Part shown: one piece after another, positions 1 through 8,605 of the stretch | Layout: each line of letters starts with the position of its first letter | How positions within the stretch are numbered: position 1 is the first letter of the stretch | Assembly (NCBI GenBank): GCA_963823215.1 | Contig: CAWGKT010000010.1 | Coordinates: forward strand, 69,814 to 133,813 | Direction of reading: 5' to 3' | DNA: 64,000 bases | Origin: CAIWHR01 sp963823215 | GTDB lineage: Bacteria > Pseudomonadota > Gammaproteobacteria > Burkholderiales > Casimicrobiaceae | The notes under the pieces: generated by a model | The model's input: only the letters and a program-made list of their open reading frames with translations | What the model was told of the DNA's origin: nothing | Databases searched by the model: none | Made by a program: the position numbers and the translations under genes

Positions 1-570
1 ATCGCCGGCAGCGCTAGGCCGCGCACGATCGAGATGCATCGCCTGCTGCAGCTGTTCGAGCCGGACGCCGTGCTCACCGACAACATCTGGGGCTTTCTCT
101 GGGGCAAGCTCGGTTACGGCGCGATGCTTTTTGCCACCGCGCTGACCAACGAGTCGATGGCGGAGAATTTTGCCGACCCCGCGCGCTTCGCCGTCTTCGA
201 CCGGCTGGGCCGCGAGGTGATGGCGGTGGCGCGCGCGCGCAACGTGACGCCGGTCGGCTTCAACGGCTTCGACCCGGCCGCATTCATGCCGGAGGCGCCC
301 GAATCGGCATCGCGCGCGTCGATCGCCGCGCTCGCCGAATTCAACCGGCACACCGCCAAGACCCATTCGGGCATCTGGCGCGATCTCGCCGTGCGCAAGC
401 GGCGCACCGAAGTCGATCCGCAGATCGGCGGAATCGCCGAGCTTGGAGCGCAGGCCGGCATCGAGACGCCGGCGATTCGCACGCTGGTGAGGCTCATTCA
501 CGACGTCGAGGAGGGCCGCCGCCCGATGTCGTTCGCCACGATGCAGGTCCTGATCGACGCATGCACATGA
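1..570 (+). CDS. Ketopantoate reductase-family protein, C-terminal part (5' partial)
   Basis: The reading frame is open from base 1 to a TGA at 568-570, so the gene starts before the window. The visible 189 residues match the helical C-terminal domain (ApbA_C) of 2-dehydropantoate 2-reductases: a W-G-K-L-G-Y segment near residues 28-40, where the family carries its catalytic lysine in helix form, followed by helices ending in a typical R-P-M-S-F-A-T stretch. The NAD(P)-binding Rossmann half is missing because it lies outside. Enzymes of this family reduce ketopantoate for pantothenate synthesis, but many paralogues sit in catabolic clusters and act on other keto acids. The two oxidoreductases that follow in the same direction suggest the latter. 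Substrate not determinable. Confidence 0.8.
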   Translation: MAGSARPRTIEMHRLLQLFEPDAVLTDNIWGFLWGKLGYGAMLFATALTNESMAENFADPARFAVFDRLGREVMAVARARNVTPVGFNGFDPAAFMPEAPESASRASIAALAEFNRHTAKTHSGIWRDLAVRKRRTEVDPQIGGIAELGAQAGIETPAIRTLVRLIHDVEEGRRPMSFATMQVLIDACT

Positions 571-637
571 GCTCGGCCGAGCGAGCGAGCAGGTGTTCCC
601 TTCCGGAGGAATGGCGCGGAACGCCAAGGACGCAACC

Positions 638-1387
638 ATGACCTTCGATGGGCGCACGGCGCTCGTCACCGGTGCCGCCCAGGGCATCGGGCAGGCGATT
701 GCACTGGCACTGGCCGAGGCCGGCGCGCGCGTCCACGCCGCGGATCTCGATGCCGACGGCGTCGCGCGCTTCGCCGCCGCGCACCGAATGTCTCAGCACG
801 TGTTCGATGTCTCCGACCGCGTCGCGGCCCATGCCGTGGTCGCAGAAATCGCAAGATCTGAGGGCCGTCTCGACATTCTCGTCAACGCGGCAGGAGGCGT
901 TTGCGGGCAGGTCGGCCGCCCGATCGAAGACGTTGAAGAGGCGGACTGGCACGCGATCTTCAAGGCAAATGTGGACGGCGCGTTCTGGCTGGCGCAAGCG
1001 GCATCGTTGCCGATGCGCGAAGCCGGATACGGCCGCATCGTCAACATCGCGTCGGGCGCGGGGCTGCGGCCAAGCTTGACCGGGATTCAGGCGTACACGG
1101 CGGCCAAGCATGCGCTGGTCGGCCTCACCAAGCAGCTGTCGCAGGACCTCGGCCGCTACGGGATCACCAGCAACGCCGTGGCCCCGGGATTCGTGCGTTC
1201 CAACCCGTCGACCGAGCGGCAATGGGAACGCCTCGGCCCGGAAGGGCAGGCGCGCTTGGTCGAGAGCGTGCACACGCGACGGCTTGGCGAGGCGGCGGAC
1301 ATCGCCAACGCCGTGCTGTTCCTGGCGAGCGACGACGCAGCGTGGATCTCGGGACAAATCCTGTCCGTGGACGGCGGCCGTTCCTGA
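638..1387 (+). CDS. Short-chain dehydrogenase/reductase (SDR)
   Basis: A 249-residue classical SDR. The cofactor loop T-G-A-A-Q-G-I-G is at residues 11-18, the N-A-A-G motif near 83, the catalytic serine near 139 and the Y-T-A-A-K catalytic pair at Y153/K157; it ends with the usual S-V-D-G-G tail. The start at 638 is preferred over upstream in-frame ATGs at 593 and 611 because AAGGA sits 7 bases before it and the protein then begins at the usual distance from the nucleotide loop. It probably oxidises or reduces a hydroxyl/keto group with NAD(P); the acidic residue after beta-2 (A-A-D-L-D) suggests NAD(H). It lies 67 bases after the ketopantoate reductase-like gene and 52 bases before a DadA-like dehydrogenase, so the three may be one transcription unit. 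Confidence 0.9.
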   Translation: MTFDGRTALVTGAAQGIGQAIALALAEAGARVHAADLDADGVARFAAAHRMSQHVFDVSDRVAAHAVVAEIARSEGRLDILVNAAGGVCGQVGRPIEDVEEADWHAIFKANVDGAFWLAQAASLPMREAGYGRIVNIASGAGLRPSLTGIQAYTAAKHALVGLTKQLSQDLGRYGITSNAVAPGFVRSNPSTERQWERLGPEGQARLVESVHTRRLGEAADIANAVLFLASDDAAWISGQILSVDGGRS

Positions 1388-1439
1388 CAGGCACCGGCAG
1401 GCCGGCCTCAACCGGCAGCGAGGAGATGGGGGGCACCGC

Positions 1440-2672
1440 GTGGAAGTCATTGTCCTTGGCGCCGGCATTGTGGGCGTGACCAGCGCGTGGTTCCTCGCCC
1501 GTGCAGGACATGAGGTCACGGTGGTCGATCGGCAGCCGGGACCGGCGCGCGAGACCAGCTTCGCCAACGGCGGGCAGGTTTCGATCACCCACTCCACGCC
1601 GTGGGCCAATCCCTCCGCGCCTGCCGACATCCTGCGGTGGCTCGGACACGAGGATGCGCCCCTGCTCTTCCGGCCGCGCGCGGAACTCGCGCAGTGGCTC
1701 TGGGGCGCGCGCTTCCTGCTCGAGTGCCTGCCGTCGCGCACGCGCCGGAACGTCGAGCGCATCCACGAGATCGTGACCTACAGCCACGCGGTGCAGGACG
1801 CGCTCACGGCGGAGCTGGTGCTGGAATACGACGGCGTGCGCCGCGGCATCCTGAAGATCTTCACGGACCCGCGCGAGCTTGCGGCTGCCATCACGCCCGC
1901 GATGCGCGAGCCGGGTGCTGCCCGTGCGTTCAAGACGCCGGAGGAGTGCTTCGCGATCGAGCCCGCCCTCGCGCAAAGTCGACTTCCGATCCACGGCGGG
2001 ATCTACATGCCGCGCGACGAGTCTGGCGACGCCCACAAGTTCACCGTGGAGCTCGCAGCGCATTGCGAACATGCAGGAGTGCGTTTCCTGTTCGGTACGC
2101 ATGTCGACACGCTGGAGCGCGAAGGCGGCAGGGCCTCGGCGGTGCGCGTGCGGCGCGAAGGCGCAAGCGAGCGTCTGGCCGCGGACGCCTTTCTGGTGTG
2201 CATGGGCAGCTACAGCCCGCTGTTGCTGGCCCCGGTCGGCATTCGCGTGCCGATCTATCCGTTGAAGGGCTACTCGGTCACCCTCCCGGTCGATGATGCC
2301 GCTGCCGCGCCCACCGTTTCCATCACCGACGAGGCGATGAAGATCGTGATCTCGCGGCTGGGCAACAGGCTGCGGGCGGCCGGAACGGCCGAAGTCAACG
2401 GTTACGACACCGAGCTCAACCCGGCGCGGTGCGGCGCCATCGTGGACCGCGTGTTCGAGCTCTTTCCGCGCGCAGGACGGCGCGACGCAGTCACGTTGTG
2501 GACCGGCCTGCGCCCGTCGACGCCAAGCAACGTTCCTCTGGTGGGGCGCACGCGCTATCCCAATCTCTTCCTGAACACCGGCCACGGCACACTCGGCTGG
2601 ACGATGGCATGCGGTAGCGCGCGCGCGGTCGCCGACCTCATGAGCGGGCGCCGTCCGGAACTCGAACTGTAG
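1440..2672 (+). CDS. dadA: FAD-dependent D-amino acid dehydrogenase-like protein (DadA family)
   Basis: A 410-residue DAO-fold flavoprotein. The FAD dinucleotide motif G-A-G-I-V-G is at residues 7-12 immediately after a GTG start; E-T-S-F-A-N-G-G-Q near 40-48 and the C-terminal L-N-T-G-H-G-T-L-G-W are DadA signatures. The GTG at 1440 is chosen because the Rossmann strand begins straight after it and purine-rich AGGAG lies upstream. DadA proteins oxidise D-amino acids to keto acids at the inner face of the membrane and pass electrons to quinone. The neighbouring ketoreductase-type genes could process the product. Family membership is clear; the actual amino acid is not, and glycine- or N-methyl amino acid-oxidising relatives share these motifs. 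Confidence 0.85.
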   Translation: MEVIVLGAGIVGVTSAWFLARAGHEVTVVDRQPGPARETSFANGGQVSITHSTPWANPSAPADILRWLGHEDAPLLFRPRAELAQWLWGARFLLECLPSRTRRNVERIHEIVTYSHAVQDALTAELVLEYDGVRRGILKIFTDPRELAAAITPAMREPGAARAFKTPEECFAIEPALAQSRLPIHGGIYMPRDESGDAHKFTVELAAHCEHAGVRFLFGTHVDTLEREGGRASAVRVRREGASERLAADAFLVCMGSYSPLLLAPVGIRVPIYPLKGYSVTLPVDDAAAAPTVSITDEAMKIVISRLGNRLRAAGTAEVNGYDTELNPARCGAIVDRVFELFPRAGRRDAVTLWTGLRPSTPSNVPLVGRTRYPNLFLNTGHGTLGWTMACGSARAVADLMSGRRPELEL

Positions 2673-3001
2673 GGTCGCTTCCGACCATCCGCCGAGATGT
2701 CGCTATCCACGTTTGATGCAATGTCAGCCGTTGGATCGGCGCTGCCTTAGTTGGCCGTGACCCGCCATGACCTGCCGGTCGAGGACCCGGGTTGAATGTC
2801 AGCAAGAGACGGATTGCGGCCTTCGCTGGCGGAGGATCGAACTGGCGCTTTCGACCCCGAGCGGTCTGCCCACTTTTCGCCATTCAGCCATTGAATGCCG
2901 CGTAAGCAGACGGTGATCGCCATCGTTCGCTTGTGGTGCGTCGATGTAGCCACCGAATTTTCCGGCGCCTACCCTAGCCCGTGCACCGATCGCATCAAAC
3001 A
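2673..3001. other. Gene-free spacer with decayed repeat-like sequence
   Basis: No credible gene on either strand. From about 2790 to 2900 the DNA is a patchwork of short G/C-rich pieces (for example around GACGGATTGCGGCC and CGAGCGGTCTGCCC) of the sort found in worn intergenic repeats. Similar-looking material occurs near 5.0-5.2 kb and 7.6 kb, on the other sides of the two sulfatase genes. Confidence 0.4.
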
Positions 3002-3003
3002 AA

Positions 3004-3027
3004 CGGGCGACCCATCTGGATCGCCCG
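3004..3027 (-). terminator. Rho-independent terminator of the exported sulfatase gene
   Basis: On the minus strand a 7-bp stem (CGGGCGA/TCGCCCG) closes a 10-base loop and is followed by GTTTGTTTG. It begins about 32 bases after the stop of the minus-strand sulfatase at 3059, the right place and orientation to end that transcript. Confidence 0.7.
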
Positions 3028-3058
3028 CTCAATTATCGCAATTCGCCGGCGTGCAGAA

Positions 3059-4759
3059 TCAATCGTGCCCTTTGCGCGACTGTTGCATCGCCTTGAGGAT
3101 GCCGTCGAGGTTATAGGTCTCGGGCGCCTGCATCGGCGGAAATTCCTTGTACGAGAACAGCTCCTTCTCCCACAGCAACTGACCGATCGGCAGCATGTTC
3201 CAGTTGTAGATGTAAGCGTTGCCAGGGGAGCCGATGGCACCGGCGTAGCCCAACAGAGACTTCGCGTCCGCGCCGACCGTCTGCTCGAAGGGGTCGCGCT
3301 TGAGGTTGGTGAGCTGGGTCCAGTGAAAACTGACAGCTCCAAACAATCCGCCCGTCCCGGTGTCCGGCACGATCGTGTAATACATTTTCCAGTTCTTGTA
3401 GCGCACCGCCGACGGTTGCGAGCCCGTGTAGTAGAAGAACACTTCACGCGCCGACTTCGCCGACTTGCCGGTGACGTAATCGGCCTGATCGACGCCGTCG
3501 AGCTTGGTCTTGACGATGCCGGGGTACCTGCCGGCCATGATCTGCTCGTTCAGCGCATTGCCTTTGGGCCCGCCGGCGATGTTGACCAGCGTCGGCACCC
3601 AGTCGAGCGAAGCGAATATGTCGTTCTTGACCGTGCCCGGTTTGATGACGCCCGGCCAGCGCATGAGCATCGGTGCGCGCATGCCGCCTTCCCAGGTGGT
3701 CAGCTTGCCGCCTTTGAAGGGGGTAGTGCCGCCGTCCGGGAAGGTGATGTTCTCGGCGCCGTTATCGGTGGTGAAGACGACGATGGTGTTGTCGAGCTGA
3801 CCCATGTCCTCGAGCTTCTTGAGGACGTAGCCGATGTTGTCGTCCATCTGTTTCATCCCGGCTTCGTTGGTGCCCCAGTCCTTGCCGCCCTGTTCACCCA
3901 CCATGGCTTCGTACTTGGGCGACAGCACGGTCGTGATGTGCATGCGCGCCGGGTTGTACCAGACGAAGAACGGCTTGTTGGTCTTCTTGGGGTCGTTGCG
4001 GTCGAGGAAGTCGATGACCTTGGCCGAGATCTCTTCGTCGACGGCCCGCGAGCGGTCGAGCGTCAGCGGACCTTCGTCCTTGCAAGTGGTGTTCTTCTGC
4101 GTGCCGTCGCTGGACTTGCACCATAGCACCGGGCGCGGCGGAGTGAGACAGGTCGACGTCTTCGGATCCAGGGCGCCGGGCACCTCAGGCAAGCCAGTGA
4201 TCGGCGTGTTCTTGCACGGCGGTGCGATACCCTGCACCAGCGGCGTCTTGTTGATATCGACGAAGCTCACGCCTTGCATGGCGTCGAGGTGATAAAGGTA
4301 GCCCCAGAATTCCTGGAAGCCGTGCGATGTCGGCAGTGCCTCGAAATGGTCGCCCAGGTGATTCTTGCCGAATTCACCCGTCGTGTAGCCGAGATCCAGC
4401 AGAAACTTGGCCAGCGCCGGCGTGCCGGGGCGCAGCCACGAGGGGCTGCCCGGCAGTTGCGGTGGGATCATGCCAGTACGCAGTGGGTGCATGCCGGTGA
4501 AGAAGGCGTTGCGCCCGGCCGTGCAGCTCTGCTCGGCGTAATAAGTCATGAACTTGGCGCCCTCGTGCGCGATTCGGTCGATATTGGGCGTCTCGCCCAC
4601 CATCAGTCCTTGATGGTAGACGCTCGGCTGCATCCAGCCGATGTCGTCGCCCATGATGAACAGGATATTGGGCTTGGCCTGGCCAAGCGCGGACGACGAA
4701 GCGAACAAGCCAATCATCAGAACGGCAATTATTGCTCTGCTTAATCCGATCAAATTCAT
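3059..4759 (-). CDS. Exported arylsulfatase (formylglycine-dependent)
   Basis: A 566-residue sulfatase with a Sec signal peptide (hydrophobic residues 9-24, likely cleavage after A-L-G-Q near 27), so it should act in the periplasm. The mature protein opens with N-I-L-F-I-M-G-D-D-I, the calcium-ligand strand, and carries C-T-A-G-R at C79-R83, the site where cysteine is oxidised to formylglycine; alanine replaces the usual proline. The later segment with T-T-D-N-G-A-E also fits the metal site. It hydrolyses sulfate esters, substrate unknown. The ATG at 4759 is chosen over a longer frame because GGAGA lies 8 bases before it and the signal peptide starts there. No sulfatase-maturing enzyme gene lies next to it. 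A terminator follows at 3004-3027. Confidence 0.92.
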   Translation of the reverse strand: MNLIGLSRAIIAVLMIGLFASSSALGQAKPNILFIMGDDIGWMQPSVYHQGLMVGETPNIDRIAHEGAKFMTYYAEQSCTAGRNAFFTGMHPLRTGMIPPQLPGSPSWLRPGTPALAKFLLDLGYTTGEFGKNHLGDHFEALPTSHGFQEFWGYLYHLDAMQGVSFVDINKTPLVQGIAPPCKNTPITGLPEVPGALDPKTSTCLTPPRPVLWCKSSDGTQKNTTCKDEGPLTLDRSRAVDEEISAKVIDFLDRNDPKKTNKPFFVWYNPARMHITTVLSPKYEAMVGEQGGKDWGTNEAGMKQMDDNIGYVLKKLEDMGQLDNTIVVFTTDNGAENITFPDGGTTPFKGGKLTTWEGGMRAPMLMRWPGVIKPGTVKNDIFASLDWVPTLVNIAGGPKGNALNEQIMAGRYPGIVKTKLDGVDQADYVTGKSAKSAREVFFYYTGSQPSAVRYKNWKMYYTIVPDTGTGGLFGAVSFHWTQLTNLKRDPFEQTVGADAKSLLGYAGAIGSPGNAYIYNWNMLPIGQLLWEKELFSYKEFPPMQAPETYNLDGILKAMQQSRKGHD

Positions 4760-5350
4760 TGGAAGTCTCCAGAGTAACTGTTGAGAAGTCGGCACAACCA
4801 TGTTTGTGGCCTCTCCCTTGCCCCCATGCGCTTCTACGAGCGGTCGGGGCATCGTCGCAGGAAACAGTCCATCGTCGCAACAAGGATATTGACGATCACG
4901 CCAAGGCCGCAGCGCACGACGTGATCGTCGGCTGCCGCCGACACTTTTTTGGGTGCGCGCGCACACCGGCGCTGTGCTGTGTCGGTGAATGTGATCCAAA
5001 GTTAACGGCCGCTTACTGGCAGATTGGTCGGCGACGCTGACCGACTGGTCCTGGCCGGTTCAAGCCCGCCAATCTCGACCTTGCTGTGCATGGTAAGGGA
5101 AGTACAGCGGCCGTTGGGCGCGTGCAGTTCTACGCCCGGACCCGACCCTGAGTTGACGGTCAGGTCGCTCCACAAGCGGTCGTTGAAAATCATGGAAGCG
5201 GCCGTTTACCCGTGCCCGGCAGTTGGCCCGCACGCGGCCGAGCCAAGAGCGTTAGCGGGGGAGGCGCGACTCGTTTCCGGAACGGGGTGGTCGGGCACCG
5301 ATTCCGGCATGCGGGGCGCGTTAGGTCGGCCGTTGGCGTAGCATGGTGGA
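4760..5350. other. Intergenic region between the two sulfatases, with a short repeat in both orientations
   Basis: About 590 bases separate two divergently transcribed sulfatase genes. I see no gene. AACGGCCGCT occurs at 5004-5013 and its reverse complement AGCGGCCGTT at 5106-5115 and 5197-5206, with a one-mismatch copy at 5175-5184. Promoters for both sulfatases must lie here, but I cannot assign convincing -35/-10 pairs. Confidence 0.5.
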
Positions 5351-7045
5351 GTGGACCTCACCCCCGTCGCGCATGCGATCCGGACGTTCTCGCGCGGCGC
5401 GTTCCTCGCGCGGCGAGCGCTGGCGCATCGACTTGAGCCGGCGCCATCGCCGCAACACGCCTGCTCCGGCGTACGCCACCGCAACATCCTCTTCGTCACG
5501 GTCGATCAGCAGCGGTACGATGCGCTCGGCATCACGGGCCACCCGTTCGCGCGCACGCCGGTCGTCGACGCGCTCGCCCGGGACGGACTGCTCTACCGGC
5601 GCGCGCACGTGCAGAACGTCGTCTGCATGCCGTCGCGGGCGACGATGCTGACCGGGCAGCATCCGCTGACGCACGGCGTGGTGTCCAACGGCATTCCGCT
5701 TGCCGACGATTCGCCGAACGTCGCCCGCCTGCTGCGCGCCGCGGGCTACCACACGGCGCTCCTCGGGAAGGCGCACTTCGATCCGCACCTCGATCCGCTG
5801 CTGCGCTTTCCCGAGAACCGTCGCGCCGCCGAGCGCGACGACACGCCGTGGCGCGGCTTCGACCACGTCGAGTTCGCTGCGCACGGACCGATCGGCGGCC
5901 ACCACTACGCGGCTTGGCTTTACGAGAACCACCCGGCGGACGTCGCCGGATTCGGCGCCGTGCTGACGGGCGCTCGCGGCGGCTTTACCGGCGCGCCCGA
6001 GGTCGCGCTCAATCCCATACCGCGCGCGCACTACCACACGGACTGGGTGGCCGATCGCACCATTGACTGGCTCTGCTCGCTCGATCTTCACGCACCGTTC
6101 TTCTGCTGGATGAGCTTCCCGGATCCGCACCATCCGTTCGATCCGCCGATGGAAGAGGTGCGACGACGAGGCGATTTTCGCGGACGCCCGCTTCCGGGCG
6201 GCCATCCGGGATCGGCCGAGCGTGCGCGCGCGATTCTCGCGCGGAAGCCGCGCCACTGGCTCGACTTCTACGAAGGGCGCTTCCGCAATCCGGAGGGAGG
6301 ACCGACGAGCTTCATCCCAGCGCACCTCACGCATGACCAGCTGCGCGAGATCGACCACTTGGTCCAGGTGGAGAACGAGCTTGTCGACGAGGCCGTGGGC
6401 CGGGTGCTCGCGGCGCTCGGTGAGCGCGGGCTCCACGACTGCACGGATGTCTTCTTCACCTCCGACCACGGCGATCTCGGCGGCCACGCCGGGCTGATCT
6501 TCAAGGGGCCCTACCACGTCGAGGCGCTGATGAGAGTGCCGCTCGTATGGCGCCCGGCGCGAGCGGCTGCGATCGCCCCTGCCTTCATCGACGAGCCGGT
6601 CGGGCTCGTCGACCTCGCGCCGACGTTCTGCGCGATCGCCGGCATCCCGCCCGCGGCCGCGATGCAGGGCGAGCCGCTGCCCGACGCGAGCGGCAGCCGC
6701 CGCGAGCGCGTGATCACGACGTTCGACAGCCAGTTCGCGCGCGTTGGCATGCACGTTCGCACGATCTACCGCGACGGGATGATCTGCACGGCCTACGAGC
6801 CGAGCACGGCCGACCGCGGCGGACGCTTTCCTGTCAGCGGCGCCCTATGGCTCGCCGCCTCGCGCATTCCGCGCTACGACGGCAGCGAAGGCGAGCTCTA
6901 CGACGTGCGCAACGACCCGGAGCAGTGGGAGAATCTGTGGGACGATCCGTCGCGGCGCGGGTTGCGCGACGACCTCGTCGCCGATCTCCGCGCCCATATG
7001 CCGGAGGAACGCCTGCCGCGTCTTCGGGTGGCCGCGCCGACGTGA
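5351..7045 (+). CDS. Sulfatase of the choline/iduronate-sulfatase type, apparently cytosolic
   Basis: A sulfatase of up to 564 residues. N-I-L-F-V-T-V-D-Q-Q-R near residues 45-55 is the metal-binding strand of the DQQR subgroup, and C-M-P-S-R at C92-R96 is the classical formylglycine site; T-S-D-H-G-D-L-G-G-H near 376-385 completes the metal site. No signal peptide is evident, so it probably works on an internalised sulfate ester. The GTG start at 5351 is uncertain: it leaves about 44 poorly conserved residues ahead of the first strand, so the true start may lie further in. Its 3' end abuts a truncated IS3-type element. It is not closely related to the exported sulfatase at 3059-4759; the two differ in active-site motif and location. 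Confidence 0.88.
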   Translation: MDLTPVAHAIRTFSRGAFLARRALAHRLEPAPSPQHACSGVRHRNILFVTVDQQRYDALGITGHPFARTPVVDALARDGLLYRRAHVQNVVCMPSRATMLTGQHPLTHGVVSNGIPLADDSPNVARLLRAAGYHTALLGKAHFDPHLDPLLRFPENRRAAERDDTPWRGFDHVEFAAHGPIGGHHYAAWLYENHPADVAGFGAVLTGARGGFTGAPEVALNPIPRAHYHTDWVADRTIDWLCSLDLHAPFFCWMSFPDPHHPFDPPMEEVRRRGDFRGRPLPGGHPGSAERARAILARKPRHWLDFYEGRFRNPEGGPTSFIPAHLTHDQLREIDHLVQVENELVDEAVGRVLAALGERGLHDCTDVFFTSDHGDLGGHAGLIFKGPYHVEALMRVPLVWRPARAAAIAPAFIDEPVGLVDLAPTFCAIAGIPPAAAMQGEPLPDASGSRRERVITTFDSQFARVGMHVRTIYRDGMICTAYEPSTADRGGRFPVSGALWLAASRIPRYDGSEGELYDVRNDPEQWENLWDDPSRRGLRDDLVADLRAHMPEERLPRLRVAAPT

Positions 7046-7068
7046 ATCGGCCGGCGCCCCCGCACGCA

Positions 7069-7210
7069 CCCTTCGACAGCGCCAGCCAGACCGCCTCAGT
7101 CTTGCAGTACTCCTCCGTGTAACCGCCGATGCGTAACTGACTCTTTCTTCCCATCTTGCCCTCCGTCCATCAGAAAGCATTCTGAGGTACGTGAAACCGG
7201 GGCAGGGTCA
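7069..7210 (-). mobile_element. Left-end remnant of an IS3-family insertion sequence
   Basis: Read on the minus strand, the piece begins at 7210 with TGACCCTGCCCCGG, which resembles IS3-type terminal inverted repeats. About 56 bases later, after GGAGG, an ATG at 7154 opens a frame whose first residues include Y-T-E-E-Y-C-K-T-E-A-V, close to the Y-T-E-E-F-K-x-E-A-V start of IS3 OrfA transposases. The similarity stops at about L-A-L-S-K-G (near 7070), where the frame runs into the 3' end of the sulfatase. So only the left terminus and roughly 28 codons of orfA survive. This is a family-level recognition by eye; the exact IS is not identified. Confidence 0.6.
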
Positions 7211-7252
7211 AGTTTTCGACAATCGGCAGCCAGTTACGGACCGAGCGCTACA

Positions 7253-7413
7253 GACTTGTTCAGACGTGGTGCGATCTACGTGGGCAAGATCCTCACCTGC
7301 CAATTGAGCGGCCGACCAGGTTCGAGCTGGACATCAACCTCAAGACCGCGAAGGCGCTCGGCATCACCATCCCGCAATGGTTGCTGTTGCGTGCTGCCGA
7401 GGTGATTCGGTAA
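7253..7413 (+). pseudogene. 3' fragment of an ABC transporter substrate-binding protein gene (PF04392 type)
   Basis: The last 50 or so residues of this lipoprotein-like binding family are recognisable: D-L-F-R-R-G-A-I-Y-V-G-K-I-L in one frame from 7253, then L-P-I-E-R-P-T-R-F-E-L from 7297 in another, continuing as D-I-N-L-K-T-A-K-A-L-G and ending in L-L-L-R-A-A-E-V-I-R before TAA at 7411-7413. Relative to the family a K-G-A-K-P-x-D stretch between the two parts is shortened and the frame changes there. No upstream part of the gene is present. It is a dead relic lying next to the IS remnant, and it marks an old rearrangement. Confidence 0.7.
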
Positions 7414-7781
7414 CGAGGAGGCAGAGAACAAACGTGGCCGACGGTATCGGGCCGTCCTGGACCGGCGGGAATTGGGGCGAACGTCCGGTTCCAGCACGGT
7501 TCTGCGCTCGGTCCGAATGACCCGACATGGCCGCGAGCGGAGATTCCCCCAAGTTGCCTATAGCTGCCCTTGGAGTTGTCAACCTCTGGCGCGAACGGCA
7601 GCTAACGGACACCGTTGCGAATTCACACTATCGGCCACGAACGGACCTTCGAGCGTCGGCGGCATAGCGGACGCTCGCCGACAATGGGCGCCTTCTTGCC
7701 GACGCGTCTTTGGACGGCTTGACGAAGCGCAGTTGACCTGCGAATGTCAAAGGCACGAGCAGTTCACGCCGAGGGAATGCC
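7414..7781. other. Gene-poor spacer after the relic
   Basis: No supported gene. The open frames here are short and lack recognisable motifs. The sequence around 7620-7720 again has the patchy G/C-rich look of the spacers at 2.8 and 5.1 kb. A weak purine run lies just before the thioesterase start at 7782. Confidence 0.35.
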
Positions 7782-8177
7782 ATGCAACGGATGCCGCTTG
7801 GAGCCAAAGGCTCGTTCAGCCTCATCGTCACACAGGATCACCTCGCCAACCGATTCAAAGACGCAATGTTGCCACCGGTCCTCGCGACACCCATCATGAT
7901 TATGGTCATGGAGAACGCAGCGCTCAATGCAATGAAACCTTACCTTGATGCCGGCGAGACGGCGCTCGGTACGCGAGTAGATGTTCGTCACATATCTGCG
8001 ACTCCAGCGGGCCGGCGCGTTACCGGTGAAGCGGTGGTCACCAAGATCGATGGGCGACGTATCGAGTTCACGATCCGAGCGACGGTGGGCGCCGAGGTGA
8101 TCGGCCTGGGCACTCACGAGCGGGTAATCATCGATCTCGCCAAATTCTCTCAACAGCTGAAATCGAAATTTGTGTAG
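7782..8177 (+). CDS. Hot-dog fold thioesterase of the fluoroacetyl-CoA thioesterase type
   Basis: A 131-residue single hot-dog domain. The pattern of an N-terminal strand, a helix with M-I-M-V-M-E-N-A-A, then G-T-R-V-D-V-R-H and a final G-x-G-x-H-E-R is that of the FlK-like acyl-CoA thioesterase group. The E in the E-N-A-A helix and the H in V-R-H-I occupy the positions used for catalysis in this family. Such proteins hydrolyse short or unusual acyl-CoA esters in the cytosol and often protect against inhibitory CoA esters; most homologues do not act on fluoroacetyl-CoA. The gene stands alone between gene-poor spacers. Confidence 0.8.
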   Translation: MQRMPLGAKGSFSLIVTQDHLANRFKDAMLPPVLATPIMIMVMENAALNAMKPYLDAGETALGTRVDVRHISATPAGRRVTGEAVVTKIDGRRIEFTIRATVGAEVIGLGTHERVIIDLAKFSQQLKSKFV

Positions 8178-8605
8178 CGATGCGCCAGATTGTCCTCAGG
8201 GCTTCAATCGTGTCCGGTGGCCGCCGGCGGCGGTGGGTTCAATCGTCGAATCATTGGTGAGGGAAGCACGTCGCGCAAGGTGTCCGCAAATAGTCAGAGG
8301 AGATCATCAGGTGCTTCTTGGCGCCCGGTCCGAATGGCAGGTCGTGGCCGAACTGGGACCGGCAGTCCTTGACGCCCCCCCCCGATCGCGAGCACTGAGC
8401 ACCTAGCACTCGGCACTGCCCGGCATCATCACGTGCGAGGCATGTGGCGCTGACAATCGGCCCTTCGGCCGAGAAATCTTGCGCGGGGGCAAAGGGCTTC
8501 GGACGGATTCTGGCGTGCGTCGATCCGGTTGGTCCTGTTTCTCCTTGAAGTTCAGTCCCGAATCCTGGGGGCGTGCCCGAGAATCCGAGCCTGGCCCAGT
8601 TCGCG
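8178..8605. other. Gene-free spacer with a nine-base C run and short degenerate repeats
   Basis: I find no gene on either strand. There is a run of nine C at 8375-8383 and a degenerate short repeat (AGCACTGAGCAC, TAGCACTCGGCACT) at about 8391-8416. The minus-strand azoreductase transcript enters this region, but I see no convincing terminator. Confidence 0.4.

Noticed and set aside
5351..5480. Signal peptide on the second sulfatase
   Set aside because: The first 44 residues are arginine-rich without a continuous hydrophobic stretch and may not be translated at all.
8391..8416. Short AGCACT/TAGCACTC repeats as a CRISPR-like array
   Set aside because: Units are only 6-13 bases, degenerate and without unique spacers.
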